This document shows positions 42,462 to 50,394 of a DNA stretch of 64,000 nt, in pieces. The DNA lies in the NCBI GenBank assembly GCA_031271865.1, contig JAISUW010000050.1:48354-112353 (forward strand), written 5' to 3'. The stretch is from Oscillospiraceae bacterium. Its GTDB lineage: Bacteria > Bacillota > Clostridia > Oscillospirales > Acutalibacteraceae. The notes beneath the pieces are model-generated. The model saw only the letters and a program-made list of their open reading frames with translations. It was not told where the DNA came from and did no database searches. Made by a program: the position numbers and the translations under genes. The stretch's first letter is position 1, and the number at the start of each line of letters is the position of its first letter.

Positions 42462-44299
42462 TGGCGGCAGACAGCAAACGCAGAAAGAGGCAGCCGAAGG
42501 CGGAAGAGGTCAAGAAAGAAGAAGACAAAGCCAAGGACTTTCGCGGTGCCATGCAGAAAGTGTTCCGCTACTTGGCGGCCTATAAAGGCACGATGCTTAT
42601 TGTTATCGTGTTTGCGGTGGCATCCACGGCACTCGCGGTCATTGGTCCCAAAATCCTCAGCCGTGCCACTACGGAGCTGTTCAACGGTTTGGTTGCGAAA
42701 TTCACCGGCACCGGCGGGATTGATTTCCCGAAGATATTCCAGATCCTGATAGCTGTATTGGGGCTGTACCTTGTCAGTTTAACCTGTGCCCTCATACAGG
42801 GCTGGATGATGGCGACACTCTCCCAGAAAGTAAGCTATAATCTGCGGCGGGACATCTGCTCCAAAATCAATCGGATGCCCATGAAGTATTTCGAGAGCCG
42901 CACGGTCGGCGAGATACTCTCCCGTATCACCAATGATGTGGATACCTTGGGCATGAGCCTCAACCAGAGTGTGGCGCAGTTGATTACAAGCATCTGCATG
43001 ATTATCGGCGTTGCGATTATGATGATTTCCATCAGCCCGCTGATGTTCCTGATTACCGTCGGGATTCTTCCGCTCTCCGGCTGGCTCCTGAACACCGTCG
43101 TCAAGAAGAGCCAAAAGCACTTCAACATACAGCAGGAGTACCTTGGCGTTATCAACGGGCAGACGGAGGAAACCATCGGCGGACACAGTATCGTCAAGCT
43201 CTTCAACCACGAAACGCAATCCGAAGCCGCGTATGAGGAAAGCAACAAGGTGCTCTACAAATCCGCTTGGATGAGCCAATTCCTGTCCGGGCTTTTAATA
43301 CCGACGATGCAGTTCATCGGGCATTTGGGTTATGTGGCTGTGGCTATCTCCGGCGGTATCCTCGCCTTTAGCGGCACCATCAGCGTCGGGGATATTCAAG
43401 CCTATATCCAGTATGTGCGCCAGTTCACGGCACCTATGGCGCAGTTGGCGCAGATATTTCAAATGCTGCAGTCCATGGCAGCGGCGGCGGAGCGTGTGTT
43501 TGAGTTCCTCGAAGAGGAGGAGGAAGCAGCCGACCCCGCCGACTCCCTTGCCGCCGCACAGGGAGAAGTAGAGTTTGAGCACGTCAAGTTTGGCTATGAC
43601 GACACGAAGATTGTCATCAACGACTTCTCCGGGCGCGTCTATCCGGGGGAAACGATTGCGATTGTCGGACCGACAGGGGCAGGAAAAACCACGATGGTCA
43701 AGCTGCTCATGCGGTTCTATGATGTGATCAGCGGCGCCATCCGCGTGGACGGGCATGATGTGCGCAGCATCAGCCGCAAGTCTTTACGGGAGAATATCGG
43801 GATGGTGCTGCAGGACACTTGGCTCTTCAACGGCACTATTCGAGAGAACATCCGCTATGGTAAACTGGATGCCGCGGAGGAGGACATCATCGCCGCCGCC
43901 AAAGCCGCCCATGCCGACAGCTTCATCCGCACACTCCCTGAGGGCTATGACACCGTACTGGGAGAGGAGTCAGAGAACATCTCCCAAGGGCAGAAGCAAC
44001 TCCTGACCATCGCCCGTGCCATCCTCGCCGACAAGCCCATGCTCATTTTGGACGAAGCCACCTCAAGCGTGGACACCCACACCGAGCAGCAGATACAAAA
44101 AGCGATGCACAACCTCATGCGCGGGCGCACCAGTTTTGTCATTGCGCACCGCCTCAGCACCATCCGCGACGCGGATAATATCCTCGTCATGCGCGACGGC
44201 GACATCGCCGAGCAAGGCCGCCACCGGGAATTGCTGGATAAGGGCGGCTTCTATGCGGAGCTGTATAACTCCCAGTTCGAAGAAACGGAATCCGCCTGA
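42461..44299 (+). CDS. ABC exporter half, catalytic partner
   Basis: This 612-residue TMD-NBD half-transporter starts at an ATG sharing one base with the upstream stop (TAATG), so the two are translationally coupled. After a Lys/Glu-rich N-terminus (1-28), six TMs reach about residue 330. Walker A is GPTGAGKTT (about 404), the Q-loop VLQDTWLFNG, the signature ISQGQKQLL, Walker B MLILDEATSSVD with the catalytic Glu, and the switch IAHRLST with His. It carries the canonical ATPase residues missing from its partner, as in heterodimeric exporters such as BmrCD and TmrAB. The substrate is unknown; multidrug or lipid transport is the usual guess for the class. Confidence 0.94.
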   Translation: MAADSKRRKRQPKAEEVKKEEDKAKDFRGAMQKVFRYLAAYKGTMLIVIVFAVASTALAVIGPKILSRATTELFNGLVAKFTGTGGIDFPKIFQILIAVLGLYLVSLTCALIQGWMMATLSQKVSYNLRRDICSKINRMPMKYFESRTVGEILSRITNDVDTLGMSLNQSVAQLITSICMIIGVAIMMISISPLMFLITVGILPLSGWLLNTVVKKSQKHFNIQQEYLGVINGQTEETIGGHSIVKLFNHETQSEAAYEESNKVLYKSAWMSQFLSGLLIPTMQFIGHLGYVAVAISGGILAFSGTISVGDIQAYIQYVRQFTAPMAQLAQIFQMLQSMAAAAERVFEFLEEEEEAADPADSLAAAQGEVEFEHVKFGYDDTKIVINDFSGRVYPGETIAIVGPTGAGKTTMVKLLMRFYDVISGAIRVDGHDVRSISRKSLRENIGMVLQDTWLFNGTIRENIRYGKLDAAEEDIIAAAKAAHADSFIRTLPEGYDTVLGEESENISQGQKQLLTIARAILADKPMLILDEATSSVDTHTEQQIQKAMHNLMRGRTSFVIAHRLSTIRDADNILVMRDGDIAEQGRHRELLDKGGFYAELYNSQFEETESA

Positions 44300-44325
44300 C
44301 GGCGGATTCCATTATATATTCTATT
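44287..44325 (+). terminator. Terminator hairpin containing the ABC stop codon
   Basis: GGAATCCGCC (44287-44296) pairs perfectly with GGCGGATTCC (44301-44310). The loop TGAC holds the stop codon, and an AT-rich ATTATATATTC follows. Confidence 0.8.
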
Positions 44326-44335
44326 ATATACACTG

Positions 44336-45034
44336 TCAGAAAAGCCACGCGAAGAGCAGCGTCAGCGGAAACACCAAGATGAAACCGGGCAGGAAATTCA
44401 CCGGCCGGAATTTGTAGACATCTAAGATGGACAGACCGATGGCGAGGTCAATACAGCCGCCCACGGCGTTAAAGTTGGCTATCATGTCCTGCGATATATG
44501 CGGATAGAGCAATGTTGCCAGCGGGAAAAGGATGATATACACCGTAAACTGCGCCGCCGCAATGGCGCTCACCGCATAACCCATGGAAGCGGCAAAGCTC
44601 ATGGCACAGCAGAAATCCAAGATGGCTTTGGTGACGAGGACAGAAGGGTCGCCGGTGAAGCCCTCCCGCAGGATGCCGAAAATGCCGGTGCCGCTGAAAG
44701 CGAAGAGCGCAAAGATAACGCGGTACTGCGCCAACCAGTCGGCGCCGCGGTTGAGCTTTGCTTTTTTAAGGATGGCTTCCAAGGCTTTGTTGAGATGCTT
44801 ATCCAGCCCGATGGCTTCGCCGATGAGTACGCCTGCCAGCATAGCGAGCATCACAGTCGGCAGGCTTTGCAGCTTGGGAATATACACAAACGAGATGACT
44901 AAGGCACACATCCCCATGATTTTCATGAGGGTGCTTTTCCAATTCTCCGAGAGCTTCTTCCCGAAGAGCGCCCCTGAGGCTCCGCCGAGGGCAACGGCTG
45001 CGGAGTTGATGATTCCGCCGATGGGCAAACGCAT
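44336..45034 (-). CDS. DUF554 family integral membrane protein
   Basis: The protein has 232 residues from ATG 45034. GAGG lies 10-11 nt upstream, whereas a GTG at 45043 is too close to it. It is a polytopic membrane protein with about six to seven segments. The N-terminal GGIINSAAVALGGASGALFG and the conserved FNAVGGCIDLAIGLSIL with a late KFRPVNFLPG are typical of DUF554/YqgA-YdfK proteins. The function is not established. It is convergent with the ABC operon and shares its terminator region. Confidence 0.88.
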   Translation of the reverse strand: MRLPIGGIINSAAVALGGASGALFGKKLSENWKSTLMKIMGMCALVISFVYIPKLQSLPTVMLAMLAGVLIGEAIGLDKHLNKALEAILKKAKLNRGADWLAQYRVIFALFAFSGTGIFGILREGFTGDPSVLVTKAILDFCCAMSFAASMGYAVSAIAAAQFTVYIILFPLATLLYPHISQDMIANFNAVGGCIDLAIGLSILDVYKFRPVNFLPGFILVFPLTLLFAWLF

Positions 45035-45130
45035 AGCAGACACTTCCTCTTTGAATGGTTTCCTGTTTTAGGAGCCGGGCAAACTCGACCCCTGTGGGTT
45101 TTATGCAAAAACGGAGTCTCTCCGGTGGAT

Positions 45131-46066
45131 TCAGATTAAGTCCTTATACTGGTACACGCGTACATAGTCAACGATGTAATCGGTGTTGTCAACAAAATAG
45201 GGTTGCTTGATACCATACGTACTGTTACCGAGGATTAGGTATTTATCCGTCTGGACAATCAGATTCGGGTCGGTGATGCGGAAGGCTTCCCGGCCGTCCA
45301 CGTACACAATGTACATATCTGCATTCCACTCGAAGCCGTAGGTATGGAATGAATTGTATGCATCCCCATTGGTGCTGTAGTCATAGGAATACGATTTTTT
45401 ATACTCATTGTAGCCGTCCCAGTGCAATCCAAAAGAAACACTGTTTTGCCAAGTGCTCGTAGGGTCGGCGACGTGGTAGCTCTTTCCGTCGATGACAACG
45501 TCTTCCGGATAGGAGTACTCATAGCCGTTGAAGGTCTCAAAGACATCAATCTCGCAGCCGTCGCGGGCACCCTCCACGCCGTTCCAACCGGGGGCGGTGG
45601 ATTCTTCGCCGACACGGTAAAACCAGAACTGTGAGCCGCCGCAATACAACCGGGACAGCTTTGCGCGGATTTCAAAGTAGCCGAACTTCTGGTTCATGGA
45701 GGGATTGGTGTTTATACTGGCGCCGGCTGTGCCGTTGCCTTCTTCATCTAAAAGGACGGAAAGGGTTAAGTAACCATTCGCCACGGAAATCGTGGGGTAC
45801 TCCCCTAAGTTGATTCCTCCCTCCCAGGGGGCGTTGGTATCCCATGTGCGCCAAAACGGGTGGGAGGCATCCTGCTTCCAGCTGTTGTCATAATCAAACT
45901 CATCGTGCCAAACAAGCTCGAAGTTTTCGTCGAGGTACTCTTTCGTCACAGTTTGGTAAAGGCTGTTCACCAAGGGCAGACCGAACACATCCCCAACGAA
46001 AAAGTTGATGGCTATCAGCAGGTATGTCAAGAAGGTATGCCAAATCAGGACAATGGTTTCCATCAC
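45131..46066 (-). CDS. GH16 beta-glucanase-like enzyme
   Basis: This is a 311-residue GH16 enzyme with an N-terminal hydrophobic segment (about 5-30, WHTFLTYLLIAINFFVG), probably a signal anchor, and one catalytic jelly roll. CEIDVFET gives Glu172, Asp174 and Glu177. FELVWHDEFDYDNSWKQD and YNSFHTYGFEWNADMYIVYV are family segments. The start may be GTG 46066 or ATG 46063; AAGGAAG lies 9 nt before the GTG. It is transcribed divergently from another GH16 gene with which it shares an anchor style, suggesting duplication and inversion. Confidence 0.92.
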   Translation of the reverse strand: MMETIVLIWHTFLTYLLIAINFFVGDVFGLPLVNSLYQTVTKEYLDENFELVWHDEFDYDNSWKQDASHPFWRTWDTNAPWEGGINLGEYPTISVANGYLTLSVLLDEEGNGTAGASINTNPSMNQKFGYFEIRAKLSRLYCGGSQFWFYRVGEESTAPGWNGVEGARDGCEIDVFETFNGYEYSYPEDVVIDGKSYHVADPTSTWQNSVSFGLHWDGYNEYKKSYSYDYSTNGDAYNSFHTYGFEWNADMYIVYVDGREAFRITDPNLIVQTDKYLILGNSTYGIKQPYFVDNTDYIVDYVRVYQYKDLI

Positions 46067-46110
46067 AGAGCAGCTTCCTTTCCCGGTTGGATTTGATTGG
46101 GTACACTCCC

Positions 46111-46140
46111 ATTATAGCATTTATCACATAGACTTGTCAA
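46111..46140 (-). promoter_or_regulatory. Promoter of the minus-strand GH16 gene
   Basis: On the minus strand, TTGACA (46135-46140), an 18-bp spacer and TATAAT (46111-46116). Confidence 0.85.
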
Positions 46141-46176
46141 GGATTATTTACAATTTATTTGCTTTGCGCTTTTCTC

Positions 46177-46205
46177 TTGACAGAAAGGTCGAATTGTATT
46201 ATAAT
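46177..46205 (+). promoter_or_regulatory. Promoter of the plus-strand GH16 gene
   Basis: TTGACA (46177-46182), a 17-bp spacer and TATAAT (46200-46205): a perfect consensus, 42 bp before the ATG. It is divergent from the promoter at 46111-46140, with the -35 boxes 36 bp apart. Confidence 0.92.
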
Positions 46206-46247
46206 AGGTATATAGGGATGACTGAATCCAAACGCGGAGGGATTGGT

Positions 46248-47132
46248 ATGGCTTTTATTGTTTCGGCTTGGCGCACGGTGCTGACTTGGCTTCTTATCGC
46301 TGTCAATTGGTTCATGGGGCTTTTTGCATACCCCGTCTATATTCCTGCGCTCTATAAGGGCTTGGATTATTCGAAGTTTGAGCTGACTTGGAGCGACGAA
46401 TTCAATTCAATGGAATGGGATACCGAAAAATGGGGCGACCCCAACCGCAGGATAGCCTCCGAACGGCAAGGGGGGTATTGGGACAGTACCGCTGTCACAT
46501 TTGACGGTACGGCGGCGCACATCCGCACCGAATACCGCGAAGCCGATGCCCAAGGCCATCCGGCGGGTTGGTATTCCGGTATCCTGGAGGCCAACACCAC
46601 CTTCCGGCAGCAGTACGGCTACTTTGAGGCGAGGCTGATACCGGCAAAGGGTGTCGGGTTGTGGAGTGCTTTCTGGATGTTTGCGGGATCCGTGATATAT
46701 GTCGGCGATGCCGGAAATGACGGCACAGAGATAGATATTATTGAGACCTTTAACTTTAACTACAACACCGCTTTCGGCTCCAAATTCCGGCGGGAGTCCT
46801 TCCAGTCCGCTCTGCATTATGACGGTTACGGCAGCGGTACCCATCAAGCGTTGGCAGGTCCGCGTACGCACGCTTATAATCTCTATGACGAGTATCACAC
46901 TTTCGGTGTGGAATGGAACCCGGAGGAGTATGTTTTTTATATCGATGGGCGCGAGTATTGGCGCACCGACTTCGGCGAGGTCAGCGATGTGCCGGAGTAT
47001 GTGGTTCTGTCGACAGAGGTTGCGAAAGATCTCGAAATCAACGAGAATCCTGCCGAAACGCCGCCGACGGATTTCATCATTGATTATGTGCGGATCTATC
47101 AATATAAGGACTTGCCGGAAACTCCGGTATAA
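46248..47132 (+). CDS. GH16 beta-glucanase-like enzyme
   Basis: The protein has 294 residues from ATG 46248, with GGAGG 7 nt upstream; readings from 46005 cross the promoter and are rejected. The hydrophobic N-terminus WRTVLTWLLIAVNWFMGLFA resembles that of the divergent GH16 neighbour. TEIDIIETFN gives Glu161, Asp163 and Glu166. LTWSDEFNSMEW, LWSAFWMFAG and YHTFGVEWNPEEYVFYIDG are GH16 landmarks. It is probably surface-attached and acts on beta-1,3 or mixed-linkage glucans; the exact specificity cannot be read from the sequence. Confidence 0.93.
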   Translation: MAFIVSAWRTVLTWLLIAVNWFMGLFAYPVYIPALYKGLDYSKFELTWSDEFNSMEWDTEKWGDPNRRIASERQGGYWDSTAVTFDGTAAHIRTEYREADAQGHPAGWYSGILEANTTFRQQYGYFEARLIPAKGVGLWSAFWMFAGSVIYVGDAGNDGTEIDIIETFNFNYNTAFGSKFRRESFQSALHYDGYGSGTHQALAGPRTHAYNLYDEYHTFGVEWNPEEYVFYIDGREYWRTDFGEVSDVPEYVVLSTEVAKDLEINENPAETPPTDFIIDYVRIYQYKDLPETPV

Positions 47133-47144
47133 GAAGCGGTGCCC

Positions 47145-49526
47145 TTAGAATTGAACCGCAAGCGGCTCACCTGTATAAACAACGGACTGAGAGATTACCT
47201 CTCGGTCTTTTGTATGATAATTCAGCACATACGTTCGTCCCGCATAACCGAGCCATTTGCCTTCCCTTGTGCCGAATGTGACGGTCTTTTCCATATCGTC
47301 ATAGGAAACACGGATGCGGGCATATTCGCCGTCTTGGTACGCCAAGCCGTCGTTGGCATCATAATACAGGGAGAATGCGCCGTCGGCGCCGGCATAGACT
47401 TCAATGGAATAGCTCTCCGGCGTATCGGCGGCATATTGTATATCGCCGTGCAAGAGGGGGAGGATTGCCCCGGCGCGCACAAACAGCGGAATATGCTCCA
47501 ATGGAGCTGCGGCGGTAATCCATTGGCCGCCGGCATAGAAATCGTCGGTATACCAATCATACCAGCCGGTGCCCACCGGGAGGTATACGCTGCGCTGCGC
47601 CGGTTTGGCGGCAAGCGCTGCGCCGCCGGGTGCGTGGTAAAACGGCTCCAGAACCGGGCAGACTAGGATATCGCCGTACATAAACATATCCGTGAGGGTG
47701 TGTACAACCGGGTCGGCGGCGAAGTCAAAAGCAAGGCAGCGCAACTGCGTATAGCTGTCAAAGTAGGCGGCGGCGGCTAAAGCGTAGTGGTAATCCATGA
47801 GGGAATACCGCAGACGGATGGCTGCCGCTATGGCGTTATAGAACATACCGCCGGGGGCGTCCATGTTGTAAATCTCGCGGGCGGTACCGCTGCCGTGGCT
47901 GCGCATAATTGGCAGGAACGCCGCATACTGCATCCAGCGCGTGTAGAATTCCCGGTAGGCAGGGTCATGCCGCCCCTGCGGGAAGTCGCCGCCCGCAAAC
48001 CACCATTCGGGAGGGTTATTGACGAAGAAAGCCCCGGCGTCATTGGTCCAGTAGGGCATTCCGGCGGCGCAGAAGTTCTGCCCCTCCGCGACCTGCACCC
48101 GCAGTTCTTCCCACGTGGCGGAGATGTCACCCGACCAGAGGATGCAGCCGTAATTCTGCTGCCCGGTATAGCCGGAACGCGTGAGGTTCACAACACGCCG
48201 TTCGGGAGCTGTTTGCCGCTGCCCCTCATAGATGCCCCGCGAATGCCAGTAGGTGAAGAGGTTCGCTTCGGTTGAGTCAAAGAGGTTGGTGAGGGCGCGG
48301 AGGTTCTTCTCCATGCGTTCGGCATCGGTAGGGCGCTCGGCACCGTTCCAGTCCGCCTCTACAGGTTCTGTGCAGTCGCACCACCAGGCATCAATGCCAT
48401 GGCGGAAGAGACCCTCTTGCGCTTGCTTCCAGAAGCGGCGGCGGCCTTCCGCATCGAAAGCGTTATATACTGTACCTCCCGGTAGCATCAGTCCCGCTTC
48501 TTTCATCTCGCGGTTATTGGGACCGCCCTGCATATTCGGCCAGATGGAAATCATGAGCTTGAGGTTCTGCTTGTGGAGGGCATCCGTCATGGCATCCGGG
48601 TCAGGGTAGCGGGTTGGGTCAAATATCTTTTCCCCCCACATCCCTGCCGGCCAAGTTTGCCAGTCCTGCACAATGCAATCCAGAGGAATGCCCAGACGCC
48701 GATAGCTCTGCGCGACTTCCAAAACTTCTTCCTGCGTATGGTAGTGCTCCTTGGATTGGAAATAGCCGAAAGCCCATTTGGGGAGCAGGACAGCGGCACC
48801 GGTGAGGGTACGGTAGCTTTGCACCAAGCCGTCAAAATCCGGCGCGGCGGTGAAGCAATAACGCAAGGCGTCATCGCAGCGCAAGGCAAAGGTGCTTTCC
48901 GTGCCGTCATCTGTGAAGACGAAGGCACTCCCTGTATCAAAGAGAATGCTGCAACCGTTGCTGTACAGCACATGAGGGACGATGGCCTTGAAGTTGTGCT
49001 GATAAAAGTACCGCTTCTTCCCCCGGAGATTCACAAAGCCGTCCTCATGGGAGCCCAAGCCGTAGATGCCCGGGGCATCGGCGGTGAAGCTCCAAGTAAT
49101 CTGCCGGGCAACGCGGTCGAGGATGCTTTCCTTGACATTGGTGCGGGTCTTGAGACCGTCCACGGTCTGCTCCTCGCGGCTTTCCACAGCCGAGGCGCGC
49201 TTGACTTCCGCAGGGGCGGTACTGTAGCCGCTTTCGCGTCCCAACAGTTCCCCGTCCGGTGTGTAGAAAGCAATGCGCCCGTCCGCTTTGGCGACCTGCA
49301 CGGCTAAGGCCGGCAGAAAGAGCTCAAACGTCTCCTCTGTTTCGAGGACTGTCCAATCGGCAAACTGCAACGGCAGAAATGCCGGTCCGGGTACTTTCGG
49401 GGCAGTTCCGCTTTCGCGCCGCAGTACAGCACAGCAGTTTTCCGTCAGCGGAGAGAGCAAAAGCTCCTCTGCCTCGGATGGGAACAAAAGGCCCTCTTCC
49501 GTGTGCTCGTAAGATGTAATATGCAT
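47145..49526 (-). CDS. Glycoside hydrolase family 31 alpha-glucosidase/xylosidase
   Basis: This is a 793-residue retaining alpha-glycosidase. N-terminal beta-sandwich regions lead to the barrel with IPLDCIVQDWQTWPAGMWG. The nucleophile segment AWWCDCTEPVEADW gives Asp384, and CILWSGDISATWEEL gives the acid/base Asp467. The W-x-D-C-T-E-P form is closer to bacterial GH31 xylosidases and oligosaccharide hydrolases than to classic MalA-type D-M-N-E-P; the substrate is therefore left open. It has no signal peptide. AAGGGG precedes the ATG. It lies 42 bp downstream of the dehydrogenase gene and may be cotranscribed with it. Confidence 0.92.
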   Translation of the reverse strand: MHITSYEHTEEGLLFPSEAEELLLSPLTENCCAVLRRESGTAPKVPGPAFLPLQFADWTVLETEETFELFLPALAVQVAKADGRIAFYTPDGELLGRESGYSTAPAEVKRASAVESREEQTVDGLKTRTNVKESILDRVARQITWSFTADAPGIYGLGSHEDGFVNLRGKKRYFYQHNFKAIVPHVLYSNGCSILFDTGSAFVFTDDGTESTFALRCDDALRYCFTAAPDFDGLVQSYRTLTGAAVLLPKWAFGYFQSKEHYHTQEEVLEVAQSYRRLGIPLDCIVQDWQTWPAGMWGEKIFDPTRYPDPDAMTDALHKQNLKLMISIWPNMQGGPNNREMKEAGLMLPGGTVYNAFDAEGRRRFWKQAQEGLFRHGIDAWWCDCTEPVEADWNGAERPTDAERMEKNLRALTNLFDSTEANLFTYWHSRGIYEGQRQTAPERRVVNLTRSGYTGQQNYGCILWSGDISATWEELRVQVAEGQNFCAAGMPYWTNDAGAFFVNNPPEWWFAGGDFPQGRHDPAYREFYTRWMQYAAFLPIMRSHGSGTAREIYNMDAPGGMFYNAIAAAIRLRYSLMDYHYALAAAAYFDSYTQLRCLAFDFAADPVVHTLTDMFMYGDILVCPVLEPFYHAPGGAALAAKPAQRSVYLPVGTGWYDWYTDDFYAGGQWITAAAPLEHIPLFVRAGAILPLLHGDIQYAADTPESYSIEVYAGADGAFSLYYDANDGLAYQDGEYARIRVSYDDMEKTVTFGTREGKWLGYAGRTYVLNYHTKDREVISQSVVYTGEPLAVQF

Positions 49527-49568
49527 GGGTGCCCCTTTCTATATCAACGGGCTGATGCAGCATCGGTA

Positions 49569-50363
49569 TCAATTGTCCATATCTCCGCGCAGGCGGCGGT
49601 TGTACGCCACGACGGCTTTCACGATGGAGGATTCATACCCGGCATCGGCGGCGGCTTTCACAATGGCTTGGGTGTCTTTCGGCAGGCACTTCCCGCCGAA
49701 GCCGCGGTCTTCGGCAAACACAGCGGAGAAGCTGCGCCCGATGCGTTCGTCCAAGAGCCAGCCCTCACGGACTCTGTGCCAATCGGCGCCGTACGCTTGC
49801 GCTATATCATAAAACTCATTGACAAAGGCCACCTTGGTCGCCAAGAAACTGTTCACCATGTATTTGATAATCTCGGCTTCCGTGGATGTGCAGGCATGGT
49901 AGGTGCTGTACGGTCCGGCGATGGGTTCCAGAAGCGTAAAAACCTCTGTTACGTCCGCCGCCTCGCCGCCGCAGATGAGGAAGTTCGTCTCAGACATATT
50001 CTTGTATACCGGGTTATAGTACTTCGATTCCCCGATATACTCCGGGGAGAAGACAATCCGTTTCCCTGTCTCGCGCCGCAGACGTTCGGTGGTGCCGGGC
50101 GCAACGGTGGATTTGATGAGGATCAGCGGGCAGTCTATCTTCGAAATGGCATCCTCCACGATGAAGGTGTCACAGGAACCGTCTGCGGCCGGCGGCGTCG
50201 GGACGCAAACGGCCGCCAAGGCGCAGGCGTCTATCTCGACTTTGGGGTAATCGACTCCCTCTGCTATATCATAGCACACGAGTTCATACCGCTTGGCGGC
50301 AAACTCCGCAAAGGCGCGGCCTACGTAGCCTTTGTGACCGATGACGGCGATTTTCTTGCTCAT
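49569..50363 (-). CDS. Short UDP-glucose/GDP-mannose-type dehydrogenase
   Basis: This is a nucleotide-sugar 6-dehydrogenase-like protein of 264 residues against about 390-450 for full enzymes. The Rossmann start AVIGHKGYVGRAFAEFAAKR, VPTPP, IKSTVAPGTTERLR, SPEYIGE and the catalytic loop FGGKCLPKDTQ with Cys226 are all present. The C-terminal UDP-binding domain is missing. The usual Gly pattern GxGxxG is altered to GHKGYVG. GGAG precedes the ATG. It follows the glycosyltransferase/TupA fusion by 31 bp, so UDP-glucuronate or a related acid sugar for that pathway is the likely product. Whether the short form is active alone is uncertain. Confidence 0.85.
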   Translation of the reverse strand: MSKKIAVIGHKGYVGRAFAEFAAKRYELVCYDIAEGVDYPKVEIDACALAAVCVPTPPAADGSCDTFIVEDAISKIDCPLILIKSTVAPGTTERLRRETGKRIVFSPEYIGESKYYNPVYKNMSETNFLICGGEAADVTEVFTLLEPIAGPYSTYHACTSTEAEIIKYMVNSFLATKVAFVNEFYDIAQAYGADWHRVREGWLLDERIGRSFSAVFAEDRGFGGKCLPKDTQAIVKAAADAGYESSIVKAVVAYNRRLRGDMDN

Positions 50364-50394
50364 GGGGGTACTCCTAACTGTTTGATATATACTT

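Noticed and set aside
46005..46247. N-terminal extension of the plus-strand GH16 gene
   Set aside because: The extension covers both divergent promoters; the ATG at 46248 has GGAGG at the right distance.
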